A DNA stretch of 62,473 bases. It comes from Bacteroidota bacterium (lineage in GTDB: Bacteria > Bacteroidota > Bacteroidia > Bacteroidales > Cfx3-03). Below are positions 26,137-35,087 of the stretch, piece by piece. The position numbers and the translations under genes are program-made. The notes under the pieces are model-generated. The model did no database searches, was not told the DNA's origin, and was given only the letters and a program-made list of their open reading frames with translations. Location of the stretch: positions 3,490,788 to 3,553,260 of the forward strand of contig JACAUB010000001.1 of the NCBI GenBank assembly GCA_013390605.1, read 5' to 3'. Positions within the stretch are counted from its first letter, which is position 1; each line of letters begins with the position of its first letter.

Positions 26137-26721
26137 TAGAACAAAATCATCATCATCAAAACATCACACTGCTAATGATGGATGTTTAGGGTGCTACTTT
26201 AAAAAACTTAAAGGGTACTTCGCAATCCTTTAATTCTTTTGACAACACAACACAAACATTCCGGAATAAAAAAATGCCGATTATCAATATCGCTGTTGGA
26301 TTCAGAAAAGGATATCATTCAACAAGTCCGAAAATGCAGGAGTTCACCTTATACTTATAACCCAAATCTTTCCTTGCCATATGGTAGCGATTACGATGGA
26401 AAAATGATATGCCAAAAATAGGATATAATGATTCGACTATAATCCTACAACTAGCCTGAGATATACGATATCAATGCCTTCACTATACCCATACAGAACG
26501 GGTATAGAACGGATACAGAACGGGTACAGATCCCCCTAGTTTTATGAGCTCATTCTGATATTCAAATGCTCGGCTTAAATGAAAAGTAATATTCAGAAAG
26601 ATTGTGGATTTCGGAACTGTGTGTATATTCTCGCAACAAAAAGCTGGCGCATGAAGTAAATATTGTAATTTCCCTTAAACTAATGATCTATGTTCATTGC
26701 CAGCGATTGGCATTTTTATAA
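26137..26721. other. Gene-free region with short tandem repeats
   Basis: These 585 bases carry no convincing gene; short frames around 26239-26421 lack homology and use a TTG start. It holds the 11-bp tandem array at 26481-26535 and a small hairpin TGCCA/TGGCA at 26698-26712 followed by TTTTTA. Confidence 0.5.
26481..26535. repeat. Phased 11-bp tandem repeat (TACAGAACGGG)
   Basis: Units: TACAGAACGGG (26492), TATAGAACGGA (26503), TACAGAACGGG (26514), then a decayed TACAGATCCCC (26525). The array is preceded by CTATACCC at 26483-26490, which is the inverse of GGGTATAG at 26500-26507 and gives an 8-bp stem. Period and terminal inverted repeat resemble the array at 1122-1180, although the unit sequence differs. 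Confidence 0.8.
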
Positions 26722-27300
26722 TTAAATATATCCTTCAAATTTCAACATTACAATACTGATTAGTATCCCGATAAATGACCCAACTAAAACTTCTTTTTTT
26801 GTATGTCGGTCAAGCTTCACCCTCGACCAACTTATCAATCCGGTATACAATAAAACAACAATACCAATCTTATAATTCTGTGTAAAGACCAATGCAGAAA
26901 GATAAATGTTCAAGGAAACATGTAGTGAACTTTTAACAAAAAGGTTCGTGATCTGAGAAACAATCAATAATATCAATGCAAACAACACGCTGATACAAAG
27001 ATTTTTTGATTGATGAGTCACAAATAATATAACCGTAACAATCAGTAATAATGGAACGGCAAACCAAAATAAGGATCTCCTTTGCGTCTGGTTCGAGACA
27101 TCAAAGTTTGTATACGTCCCATTCTTTGATTTTATATACATCCACAATATTATAGGAACAAAAACGCATCCAATAATTAAAAAAGAGATCAGAGATGATT
27201 TGGTCGTAATTTCAGACCCAAACATGACAATTATTATAAAAATAGGAATAGTCAATAATGGATGACCTGTAATTGAAATAAAATTGGCTATTCTTTTCAT
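26722..27300 (-). CDS. PAP2-like membrane protein
   Basis: A 192-aa protein with about five or six hydrophobic helices. It contains SSLHVSLN, in the place of the PSGH motif, and SRVKLDRHTKKEVLVGS, in the place of the SRxxxxxHxxxD motif of PAP2/undecaprenyl-diphosphatase-type phosphatases. The acid after the last His is replaced (KKEV), and the first KxxxxxxRP motif is not clear, so catalysis is uncertain. Family: lipid phosphatase or a related non-catalytic branch. Single gene. Confidence 0.7.
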   Translation of the reverse strand: MKRIANFISITGHPLLTIPIFIIIVMFGSEITTKSSLISFLIIGCVFVPIILWMYIKSKNGTYTNFDVSNQTQRRSLFWFAVPLLLIVTVILFVTHQSKNLCISVLFALILLIVSQITNLFVKSSLHVSLNIYLSALVFTQNYKIGIVVLLYTGLISWSRVKLDRHTKKEVLVGSFIGILISIVMLKFEGYI

Positions 27301-27491
27301 TTTTCTCTATATCGTTCTTAATAATTCATAATAGACACATCAAGGTTCAAGCCTCATTGTATATAAGTTAGTTTTTTGATTTTATCGCTCAAATATACAC
27401 TTTCTTTAGCGTATCAAAGCTGAGTACGCTAAAGCCTTTCTGATATTAACCCGAAAACCGTAATGAACAGGAATGCTGTTATAGGTTGGAT

Positions 27492-27995
27492 TTACTTCAC
27501 TTTTTTATACGTTAAGGTATTACCTCTTCCCATGTATGAAAGCGATAAAGTTGCAGAATCTAATTCTACAATATACCAACAGAGGTCACTTTTCAAACAT
27601 GACATATATTTATCTTTTTCCTCATCTAATTCTTCATTCTTGTCGGTTGTGTTCATACACTTATTTGAGATGACAAACACTTCATCATCCCACTCGCCTT
27701 TGCCATTGATAATATTTGCTTCTTTGCGATGATTATTTTCGAAAATCAAGAAGTTCGTTTTATCATCTGTGCTTTGCCATTTACCTTGCAATAATTGCAA
27801 CGTTGATTTTTGAGCAATTCTCTTCTTTGGATTAGAAGCTGCAATTATTTTCCCGGATTTAATAGAATTATTGATTTGAATTGATTCACTCTTCAAAGCA
27901 TTAGAAGTTATTTCTTTGCTATTACCTCCGCCACAACTTGTTAATATTAATAAATTTAACAAAACGGTTCCAATAATGATGAATACTTTTTTCAT
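27492..27995 (-). CDS. Hypothetical lipoprotein, 167 aa
   Basis: The ATG at 27995 gives MKKVFIIIGTVLLNLLILTSC, a clear lipoprotein signal with Cys21 in LTSC; an upstream TTG at 28010 is less likely. The mature part has LLQGKWQSTDDKTNFLIFENN and ends in LSLSYMGRGNTLTYKKVK, a pattern like small lipocalin-type barrels in Bacteroidota. No firm family. It follows the 152-aa membrane gene in the same orientation by about 19 bases and is probably cotranscribed. Confidence 0.7.
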   Translation of the reverse strand: MKKVFIIIGTVLLNLLILTSCGGGNSKEITSNALKSESIQINNSIKSGKIIAASNPKKRIAQKSTLQLLQGKWQSTDDKTNFLIFENNHRKEANIINGKGEWDDEVFVISNKCMNTTDKNEELDEEKDKYMSCLKSDLCWYIVELDSATLSLSYMGRGNTLTYKKVK

Positions 27996-28014
27996 TTTTC
28001 TAATTGTCAAGATT

Positions 28015-28473
28015 TTAATTGATCGTCATATTTGATACTGATGTCTGTAGTTCAGATGAGATTTCATTTGCGGCTTTGATAATGAAATCATTTTCGCCTG
28101 ATAGGAGCTCAATGTTCTTATGCGGTAAAACCATAATCAGTTTATATACGTCATCGGTTTCGGTTCTGCTTATAGATAGAACGCTCATAACTTGCGTTTC
28201 GCGTGTTTTAATTATTTGAAGATGAAGCAAGGCATTTATATTTTCCCATTCACCTTTTCGGATTGTACAGAATCCTACATATCTTTTTAATCTCCGCTTT
28301 TCAGTATCAATTAGTATTCCTGATTTAATAAAAAGGCAAAGTAATGAGATTACGAAAATCAATAGCCCTTTCCAGTCTAAAACTACCATTCTCCAGATAC
28401 TGATGCCAAACAACATTATTCCCAAATAAATAAAATTGGGTGGAAGGTTGCCGGTCTTATATTTTAGTATCAT
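28015..28473 (-). CDS. Hypothetical membrane protein, 152 aa
   Basis: Two hydrophobic helices lie near residues 13-28 and 33-50 (LLIFVISLLCLFIKSG). A soluble beta-rich part follows, with DTEKRRLKRYVGFCTIRKGEW and ISRTETDDVYKLIMVLP. This layout resembles small PH-like membrane proteins of Bacteroidota, but I cannot name the family. First gene of a pair with the lipoprotein at 27492-27995. Confidence 0.65.
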   Translation of the reverse strand: MILKYKTGNLPPNFIYLGIMLFGISIWRMVVLDWKGLLIFVISLLCLFIKSGILIDTEKRRLKRYVGFCTIRKGEWENINALLHLQIIKTRETQVMSVLSISRTETDDVYKLIMVLPHKNIELLSGENDFIIKAANEISSELQTSVSNMTIN

Positions 28474-28663
28474 CTTGTAATCCTTTTATCGGTTTAGATT
28501 ATTCCGTTGATTTTTCTATTCAATATTATGAGATCCGTTAGTTTTTACTTATTGTTGTTATTTGTTCGGTGCCGCTTAATATGAAGATTTGTCCAATTCT
28601 ATAGTTCGGCTTAGGAAGTCAAGTAGCAATATTTCCGACTGATCTTTTTTTAGCTGATTTGTT

Positions 28664-29752
28664 TCAGTTGTACTTCAAATTCTTAACAGCATCAAACAAG
28701 GCGATTATATTTTCAATCGGGGTATCAGGCTGAATATTATGTGCCGGTGCAATAATATAACCCCCATCATGTCCTAATATTTCTGCCCTGCGTTGTACTT
28801 CGGCCTTAATACTATCAGGTGTGCCATTTGGCAATAAATCCTGAACACAAATACCTCCAAAAAACATTAACTCCTTTCCGAAATTCTCTTTTAAAAATTC
28901 AGGATTCATTCCTTTCGCCATAGGCTGAATCGGATTTAAAATATCCAGTCCTATTTCTATAAAATCGGGAATAAGATCAACTACGGCACCACAGGTATGC
29001 CATGCAATTTTAATTTCAGGGTTTATACTCCTAAACGCATCAAACATCTTTTTCATTCTGGGCTTGAAATATTTACGCCAGGTATCCATGTCCATCATAC
29101 ATGACTGCTGACTTCCAAAATCATCGCCGCACCAAATAACATCAACACCACAACGGATCAATTCTTTTCCTGTTTCTGTATTTATATAGGCGACTTTATC
29201 TAGCAAGGCATCAACATAGGGTGCTTCTATCAATAAGTCGACAAGAAATTTTTCCAGCCCTACTAAATACCATGAAGTTTCAAAGATTGAGCATTCAAGA
29301 TCGGCGATGACACCATAATTCTTACCATATTTCTGAATTGCAGCCTTCGCCATTTCAAAGCGACCTTTAGCAAATGGATCGGGAAATGGATATGCCTCAA
29401 TGTCGGCTACCGTTTCTGCATGAGCCAAAGGAAAAGAATAAAATTCGTTGTAGAGTCCGGCATCTTTGAAAACCATTCCCCATTCGTTAATAATCAACCC
29501 ATCTGGAGTTGTAACAGTTGGACTATCATCAGGTGCTGTTGCAGCAACCCCGATTGCATCAACCCCCATACTCGTTAAAAGATCCATGTGCGATATGCGC
29601 GTCGACAACAAGGAGTCTATCGGGGTCTCATAAGGCAAGTTAAAATGTGACGAAAGCATTTGAGCAACCTGTGGCGTTAAGGATGCATAAAATGGTGTTC
29701 GGTCTGGTTTTCTTCCATTTATTGTATCTAAAAATCTTTCTCTTGATCCCAT
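28664..29752 (-). CDS. Uroporphyrinogen decarboxylase-family protein (URO-D / methyltransferase type)
   Basis: A 362-aa TIM-barrel protein: MGSRERFLDTINGRKPDRTPF at the N-terminus, VDVIWCGDDFGSQQSCMMD in the middle, IKIAWHTCGAVVDLIPDFIEIGLDILNPIQP, and near the end GHDGGYIIAPAHNIQPDTP. The WHTCG and APAHNIQPDTP blocks are typical of the URO-D-like methyltransferase group (MtaA/CmuA relatives), where His and Cys bind zinc, rather than HemE. Substrate unknown. Single gene; a C8 run lies 27 bases upstream of its start. Confidence 0.85.
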   Translation of the reverse strand: MGSRERFLDTINGRKPDRTPFYASLTPQVAQMLSSHFNLPYETPIDSLLSTRISHMDLLTSMGVDAIGVAATAPDDSPTVTTPDGLIINEWGMVFKDAGLYNEFYSFPLAHAETVADIEAYPFPDPFAKGRFEMAKAAIQKYGKNYGVIADLECSIFETSWYLVGLEKFLVDLLIEAPYVDALLDKVAYINTETGKELIRCGVDVIWCGDDFGSQQSCMMDMDTWRKYFKPRMKKMFDAFRSINPEIKIAWHTCGAVVDLIPDFIEIGLDILNPIQPMAKGMNPEFLKENFGKELMFFGGICVQDLLPNGTPDSIKAEVQRRAEILGHDGGYIIAPAHNIQPDTPIENIIALFDAVKNLKYN

Positions 29753-29921
29753 GTCTCTTAGTTTATAATTTGCGCTGACCCCCCCCTGGCTTTACATTTT
29801 GCATTCATCACAATGCATAGCGTCTTATTCATCGCTGTCTCACAAATATAAGGAGAAAGAATAATGTTTTGCAAACTAATGCGAGTTAAATAGTGGATAT
29901 TATTTTATCCATACAGTATAT

Positions 29922-30467
29922 TTATTTTTCGGCCCACTCTGTTTTCAACAAAGAAAACATCGTCATGTCGTAATGCTTTTCATTCCAAAACATCCATTGT
30001 CTCAAAACACCTTCGTTCCGAAAGTTAAGTTTATCAAGCACGCGTTCTGAAATTACATTTCCCTGCATAACTTCTGCCTCAATTCGATTTATTTCCAGCT
30101 GCTTAAATCCAAAATCTATAACTGCCCTTAAGGCTTCTGTTATATAGCCACAATTCCAATATTCGGCTTGTAAGTCGTAACCAATATTTGCTCTATGCCG
30201 TTTGGCGAAATTATTAAATCCAATTGTTCCGATTATATTCGGTTTTCCTTTCAATGCAATTCCCCATCGAATGCCTAATTGATCTATAAAGCGGGTTTGA
30301 TACCAATCGATAACTTTCTGCCCTTCTTGCTCGCTTTTTAATGGAAGTAGATTATAAAATCTTGTTACCTTTTCATCACTATATAATTTATAGAGGTCTC
30401 CCAAATGGTGTTGTTTAATTTCAATAAGGTCAAGTCGATCTGTGTGTAATAAAGGAAATTTATTCAT
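29922..30467 (-). CDS. GNAT-family N-acetyltransferase (RimJ/RimL type)
   Basis: A 181-aa protein from the ATG at 30467: MNKFPLLHTDRLDLIEIKQHH, then IGTIGFNNFAKRHRANIGYDLQAEYWNCGYITEALRAVIDFGF, holding the acetyl-CoA-binding strand and loop, and NRIEAEVMQGNVISERVLDKLNF. This is Acetyltransf_3 of the RimJ/RimL sort, which acetylates protein N-termini or small amines. A longer frame to 30626 exists, but the added N-terminus has no family support. Confidence 0.9.
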   Translation of the reverse strand: MNKFPLLHTDRLDLIEIKQHHLGDLYKLYSDEKVTRFYNLLPLKSEQEGQKVIDWYQTRFIDQLGIRWGIALKGKPNIIGTIGFNNFAKRHRANIGYDLQAEYWNCGYITEALRAVIDFGFKQLEINRIEAEVMQGNVISERVLDKLNFRNEGVLRQWMFWNEKHYDMTMFSLLKTEWAEK

Positions 30468-30696
30468 GATTATTTCTATTTTCTTGTCTTTAGCGGCAGC
30501 GTACATCGCAAATATCAGGATCGAATATGAAATAACAGATTTGGCAAGCCTTATGAAGGAAGGGGCAATAAGTCTGGCAAAAGAATATCCCCTTGCTACC
30601 AAAAACATTGATGACTGTAATCTCACTAATAAAATTTAAACCTTTTTTCTTTTTTCCTTCATATTCACGTTTTTAATAATCATCTCTTCATATCCC

Positions 30697-31110
30697 TTAT
30701 TGATGAACCGATAAGGGTTTTCCTTTCTCTCCCATGAAAAATGCAATTAATACCACATCTTCTTTCCCTTTGTTAATGCCATTGTGAAAAGTTTCTATTA
30801 CTTCTGAGAAAGAGGAGTTTTCAGAAAACTGCAACGTTTTATGATTTTCTAACTCTACTGTTAGATTTCCTTTTAAAACATAAGCAAATACAGGAAATGT
30901 ATGTTTGTGCCAACCTGTCGACTGTCCGGGTTGAAGTGTGATTTTCGATATTGTGACTTCAGAATTTTGAAAGTTAGGATAAATGAGTTTCTGACCTATC
31001 GAAGTTGTATCTGTTTTTAAAATCGGTTCAATGATAATACCTTTATTATATTGAGCCTTTACAGCAAAACATATACATATTGCAATAATTATTAACGTTA
31101 GTCTTCTCAT
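30697..31110 (-). CDS. Secreted cupin-domain protein
   Basis: 137 aa. Signal peptide MRRLTLIIIAICICFAVKAQ, then a single cupin barrel: LQPGQSTGWHKHTFPVFAYVLKG (metal-binding HxH...) and later FHNGINKGKEDVVLIAFFMGEKG. It would sit in the periplasm; substrate unknown. It lies 82 bases downstream of the SRPBCC gene on the same strand and may share its transcript. Confidence 0.85.
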   Translation of the reverse strand: MRRLTLIIIAICICFAVKAQYNKGIIIEPILKTDTTSIGQKLIYPNFQNSEVTISKITLQPGQSTGWHKHTFPVFAYVLKGNLTVELENHKTLQFSENSSFSEVIETFHNGINKGKEDVVLIAFFMGEKGKPLSVHQ

Positions 31111-31192
31111 TTTTTCCAGGTTTAGAGCTCCTTAAAAGGAAGGATAGTTGGGAATTACAAATGTACAATATTCCAAAAATTAGCGATAGTGT

Positions 31193-31630
31193 TTATTTCT
31201 GCTCAGCTAATTCTTTCACTTTTTGATTCATCAGATTAAAACCGTTCATTGTGTTTTCATCCAGCATTTTCTTAAATAAAGGAACAAGTATCCCTTTAAA
31301 TTTTTCACTCTGGTTAAAAGTTGTTGTACTATCGCCATTGTCAATTAGTTCAAATTTATGCTCCCCATCAAAAAGTCCCGGAAACAATAAATGTCCAAGC
31401 CAACGAAGTTCTCTATTTGGTTTGAAAGCAAGAACTCTTGGGCTGAATGTCATACCTTTGGCTCCAGGAGGCTCTAGTCGTACAACAATTCTATTTCCAA
31501 CTAAAACTTTTCCCTTAAGTGATGTCATAAAAGGATTCCAATTGGGGTAATTGTCAAAGTTTGTAAAAACTTTCCAAACTTCTGCAGGTGTTGCCTTTAT
31601 CAAAATTTCTGTTTTTATTTCTTTTGCCAT
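31193..31630 (-). CDS. SRPBCC-family protein (polyketide cyclase/START-like)
   Basis: 145 aa. The opening KEIKTEILIKATPAEVWKVFTNFDNYPNWNPF and the later ELRWLGHLLFPGLFDGEHKFEL match the SRPBCC group seen as YndB/AHSA1-like or polyketide_cyc2 domains. Members bind hydrophobic ligands in a deep pocket; the ligand here is unknown. No signal peptide. The Crp/Fnr gene lies 101 bases upstream. Confidence 0.88.
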   Translation of the reverse strand: MAKEIKTEILIKATPAEVWKVFTNFDNYPNWNPFMTSLKGKVLVGNRIVVRLEPPGAKGMTFSPRVLAFKPNRELRWLGHLLFPGLFDGEHKFELIDNGDSTTTFNQSEKFKGILVPLFKKMLDENTMNGFNLMNQKVKELAEQK

Positions 31631-31731
31631 TGCTTCTGCGTTTAAGAAAATGATTAAAATAAAATATTTTACTTTGCTTTAATTAATGAGGCAAAGGTCA
31701 ATATAACCAAATCCTTTACGCTTGATATAAA

Positions 31732-32304
31732 TCAAGAAATTTGTTTTTTTCTAATTCTGCTAAAAGTTTCTGGTGTCATTCCAAGCATTGAAGCAATATA
31801 TTGTAATGGAACCTGATTGAAAAGTTCTCTGTTCTTCTCAAAAAAGAAATTATACCTTTCTTCTGCTGTCATCGAAAGGTGACTAAATATTCTATCTTCT
31901 AATATCGTAAAGCACTTAATGATAAATAATTTTTCAAGCTCGTGCCATTTTGGAACCAGATTTCCAATTCTTCTATAGTCGTCTCTGCTTATTGTATATA
32001 GTTTAGCATCTGTTAATGCGTGAATCGTCCAACGTGCAGGAGTTCCAAAGACGAAACTTGAAAGATCAGTTACAAAATATCCTTTAGTCGAAATCCATTG
32101 TGTTACTTCTTTGTCATCAGTCATAACAAAAATCCGTAAAAGACCAGATTGTATAAAACTCAATTTGTCACAGAACATGTTTGCTTTTAGAAAATAGTCG
32201 CCTTTTTCTATCGTGGTCAATCTGAAAAACGAGACTATCGTTTTCAACTCGTCTGATTGAACTACTCCAAAGTAAGATTTTATGTATTGTTCAAGTTCTA
32301 CCAT
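31732..32304 (-). CDS. Crp/Fnr-family transcriptional regulator
   Basis: 190 aa from the ATG at 32304 (MVELEQYIKSYFGV); a GTG at 32337 would add 11 residues without support. The cyclic-nucleotide-binding fold shows IEKGDYFLKANMFCDKLSFIQSGLLRIF. The DNA-binding end is PLQYIASMLGMTPETFSRIRKKQI, a recognition helix typical of the Bacteroidota Crp-like proteins that lack a cAMP signature. Genes on its strand downstream (SRPBCC, cupin) could be targets, which is a guess. Confidence 0.9.
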   Translation of the reverse strand: MVELEQYIKSYFGVVQSDELKTIVSFFRLTTIEKGDYFLKANMFCDKLSFIQSGLLRIFVMTDDKEVTQWISTKGYFVTDLSSFVFGTPARWTIHALTDAKLYTISRDDYRRIGNLVPKWHELEKLFIIKCFTILEDRIFSHLSMTAEERYNFFFEKNRELFNQVPLQYIASMLGMTPETFSRIRKKQIS

Positions 32305-32647
32305 TGTAGGGTATTTATAATCAACATTATCATACACGCTTATTTTAATGGAAATACGTTAGTTCAAGATCACAGGATACCAAATATAACTATTTTTAGC
32401 GTTATAAATGTTATTTTTAGAGATTTTCAAACAATTATATTAATATATACCCGTTGGATAAATTAATTTGGAATTTGATCAAAACTAATTGATATCGTTC
32501 GTCTTTGATGGCTTAAAAGAAGACATTGACAGCATTTTCTAATCGTATTATTGATGCTGTTTTATACTTCAGCTCTAATTCTACAATCTCTTCTATTTTC
32601 AATGTTATATATCTCATAGAGAAATATATATGCAATAATTATTTCAC
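32305..32647. other. Intergenic region, nothing recognised
   Basis: 343 AT-rich bases between two minus-strand genes. No reading frame with support, no RNA gene, no clear terminator. Confidence 0.4.
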
Positions 32648-33247
32648 TTAAACAAAATAATGCGACATTATATTATTCTTATTACTTAGGATCAGATTCA
32701 TAAGTTGCAGACCTTTGGGCTTCATCGTGATAAATCCTGAATATATTTTAGTCTGAGAATAAAATGTTGTTCCGAGTAATTTCCATTTCAATGTTCCAAT
32801 TACAATATACTTAAATTTTCCATTTATCGCTGCTGGATCAACAGAAATACTGAGTGGTTTCCATTCTTGACCGCACACAAGCCCTGTCATTATAGAATTC
32901 GCTTCAATTGCAATATTCTTGTTTGAAGTTTTTTCTTTACCAAACAAAACACCTAAATTAATGGTTGACAGTAAAGTTTTATCAATCGAAATATCCGTGT
33001 AATTTGATGAAGAAGGACTGATTTCTTTTCCCGAAGATAATTTCCATTTTTCCACCTGGTTCCGCCGATTTATAATACTCCTATCATTGTTCTCAGAACT
33101 GCTAACAAATGAAAGAAGTCCAAACACAAAAATTATTGAGGCAAAAAGGCTAAGTTTCTCCCTGATAATTTTTGTTGCTTTAAAACATATTGCAATAAAA
33201 AAAAGAAATAATCCAACGTTTAAGATAGCCCAAAGTAAGTATAACAT
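32648..33247 (-). CDS. Hypothetical protein with two N-terminal membrane helices
   Basis: 199 aa from the ATG at 33247 (MLYLLWAILNVGLFLFFIAI); the upstream TTG at 33286 is less likely. Helices at about 2-22 and 32-50 are followed by a soluble, Ser/Asn-rich domain (SLLSTINLGVLFGKE-like strand region, FKYIVIGTLKWKLLGTTFYSQ). The end (NLILSNKNNIMSHYF) is polar. No family recognised. Single gene. Confidence 0.6.
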   Translation of the reverse strand: MLYLLWAILNVGLFLFFIAICFKATKIIREKLSLFASIIFVFGLLSFVSSSENNDRSIINRRNQVEKWKLSSGKEISPSSSNYTDISIDKTLLSTINLGVLFGKEKTSNKNIAIEANSIMTGLVCGQEWKPLSISVDPAAINGKFKYIVIGTLKWKLLGTTFYSQTKIYSGFITMKPKGLQLMNLILSNKNNIMSHYFV

Positions 33248-33453
33248 TGCAGCGAATTTAAGTGTTGAGAAACTATGTGAATACAATGTTACGTATCGGC
33301 TTTATGACGAAATTTAAAAATGCCAATTCCGAACAGTTGCGGATTTAAAATTATAAAAAAAATAACACATTCAGTTGCTAAATTTAAAATCTCAGGGTTG
33401 AAATAAACAATGATTTTAACAAACTTTTGAAATTATATGATATTTTTAAAAAG

Positions 33454-34101
33454 CTACATTAATTTAATCAGCCCATGCATCTTTAGAAATTCTATTCCTC
33501 CATCAAAGATCATCTGGATTCCAATGGTGGCAATGATTAAACCAATGATTCGGACAAGTGCTGACATTACATTCAATTTAATCAATAGCCTGCCGATATT
33601 TTTGGCGTAAAGCATGATTATCAGATTAACACCCAGAGCTCCAAAGATAGCGAGTATAGTAACCAGCGATCCATATTGTGCTGGGAAAGTAACAGTGGCC
33701 GTTATTGTACCGGGACCCGCGATCATCGGTATGGCAATAGGGACTGACGAAATATCTTTTACACTAACATCTTTTCCGATATTGATCAATACACCTTTAT
33801 GTAATGCAATCCAACCACTGTAAACAAGAACAAATCCACACATTACTCTAAATGAGTACAATTGAATCCGGAAGATATATCCAAAAATAATATTCCCAAA
33901 AACCAGAAAAATGACCAGAATAATAAAAGCCGTTATAGATGATTTTATTGAGAGATATCGCAACTCACTGTCGTTCATCTGCTCTTGCAATGAATTAATA
34001 ACAAAAATCTTCTGGATCGGGTTTATTAACGCTAGCAAGGTAACAAACGAGCTCAGAAAGAATGCTGTTTTAAAAGTAAATAGCGTATCAAGAATTAACA
34101 T
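33454..34101 (-). CDS. MarC-family (UPF0056) membrane protein
   Basis: 215 aa with six predicted helices. Family blocks: FLSSFVTLLALINPIQKIFVINSL (first helix with conserved NP), SVPIAIPMIAGPGTITATV (the IPxxAGPGxI signature) and VRIIGLIIATIGIQMIFDGG at the end. MarC proteins are inner-membrane proteins of unknown function; an early link to multiple antibiotic resistance was not upheld. A second, more distant MarC is encoded at 57803-58369. Confidence 0.9.
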   Translation of the reverse strand: MLILDTLFTFKTAFFLSSFVTLLALINPIQKIFVINSLQEQMNDSELRYLSIKSSITAFIILVIFLVFGNIIFGYIFRIQLYSFRVMCGFVLVYSGWIALHKGVLINIGKDVSVKDISSVPIAIPMIAGPGTITATVTFPAQYGSLVTILAIFGALGVNLIIMLYAKNIGRLLIKLNVMSALVRIIGLIIATIGIQMIFDGGIEFLKMHGLIKLM

Positions 34102-34339
34102 AATAGTTATTTAAAAAAATGGAATAATAATCTCTATTTAAAAATTAAATCATTTTATTTGTAACGATTTCTATTCATAATTAGTATTAGTAGCTTGACA
34201 CAAAAACGTTATCAGCGTTTAATTTATCTCCAATGTTTGTCCATATAAAAGATCGATTCAATAAGGCAGCGCTCCAATTACCTGTTTCAAAAATAAAAAG
34301 TGCCCTGAATAAAAACATTAGGCATAGGAAATATTTTTG

Positions 34340-34385
34340 TACTTTTGGAACATATTATGTTTTTGGTCAATTTTTCCAAGACCAA
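34340..34385 (+). promoter_or_regulatory. Candidate promoter -7 and TetR operator
   Basis: TACTTTTG at 34340-34347 matches the -7 consensus, though no TTG is found at the expected distance. Downstream, TTGGTC (34363-34368) and GACCAA (34380-34385) form an inverted repeat with an 11-base spacer, just before the tetR start. The layout suits an autoregulatory operator; function inferred. Confidence 0.4.
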
Positions 34386-34390
34386 TTAAA

Positions 34391-34981
34391 ATGAAGATAA
34401 AACAATCGAAATTAAACATTGCAAGTGAATGCTTTGCAAAATATGGTTACGATAAAACGTCACTTGAAATTTTATCAACTAAGATGAATATTGCATTAAG
34501 CACATTTTGTTATCAATTCAAAAACAAAGATGTAGTATTCAGGGCTGTGCTTGATGATGAAATTGAACAATTTAAAAATCTTATTCAAAGAGTAATTGAA
34601 AAGAATACGAATCCGTTTAACAGTATTTGTGCTTACATTGTAGCACGAACGATCGGGTTACAAAAATCAAAAAACTTAGTATTAGTAATAACCAATAAAT
34701 CTCTTTCAAGAAAATTTTTAAACCACCAAATAGTTCAAGAATTTACGGAAAGAGAAACTGAATACCTGGAAGATATATTACAATCGGGAGTTGAAAACGG
34801 GCTTTTTCAAATTGAAGACATCACAATCGGGGCTCTTGCAATTTCGTCGACACTTCAGAGTATGGAAAAAGAATTGAACCAATTTTCAAATATTGAAAAA
34901 AGTATTGAAAAACTCTATGGAATTTTAAATATCATATTATTCGGGATTGTTAAAGTTAAAAAGGACAATACTTTAGAATAA
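34391..34981 (+). CDS. TetR/AcrR-family transcriptional regulator
   Basis: 196 aa from the ATG at 34391; a longer frame from 34337 has no support. The N-terminal helix-turn-helix shows KLNIASECFAKYGYDKTSLEILSTKMNIALSTFCYQFKNKDVVF, the standard TetR_N layout with the YxYFxxK-like YQFKNK. The ligand domain is helical. It precedes the TolC-HlyD-ABC2 operon in the same orientation, with a gap of 106 bases, and most likely represses it. Confidence 0.92.
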   Translation: MKIKQSKLNIASECFAKYGYDKTSLEILSTKMNIALSTFCYQFKNKDVVFRAVLDDEIEQFKNLIQRVIEKNTNPFNSICAYIVARTIGLQKSKNLVLVITNKSLSRKFLNHQIVQEFTERETEYLEDILQSGVENGLFQIEDITIGALAISSTLQSMEKELNQFSNIEKSIEKLYGILNIILFGIVKVKKDNTLE

Positions 34982-35087
34982 AATTGAAAGAAAAAATAAA
35001 TGCTCGTATAACGAGCTGAATTTCATCATTGAATTGTGTTATCGGTTATTTTTTTTAATTTTGACAATACTATTAAAAGCAGAAAAA

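Noticed and set aside
26239..26421. 60-aa frame with Cys and Tyr residues in the gene-free region
   Set aside because: TTG start, no homology recognised, and overlapping stops in neighbouring frames; looks like chance.
30468..30626. N-terminal extension of the GNAT gene, hydrophobic
   Set aside because: Family similarity begins at the ATG of 30467. The extension looks like chance coding in either strand.
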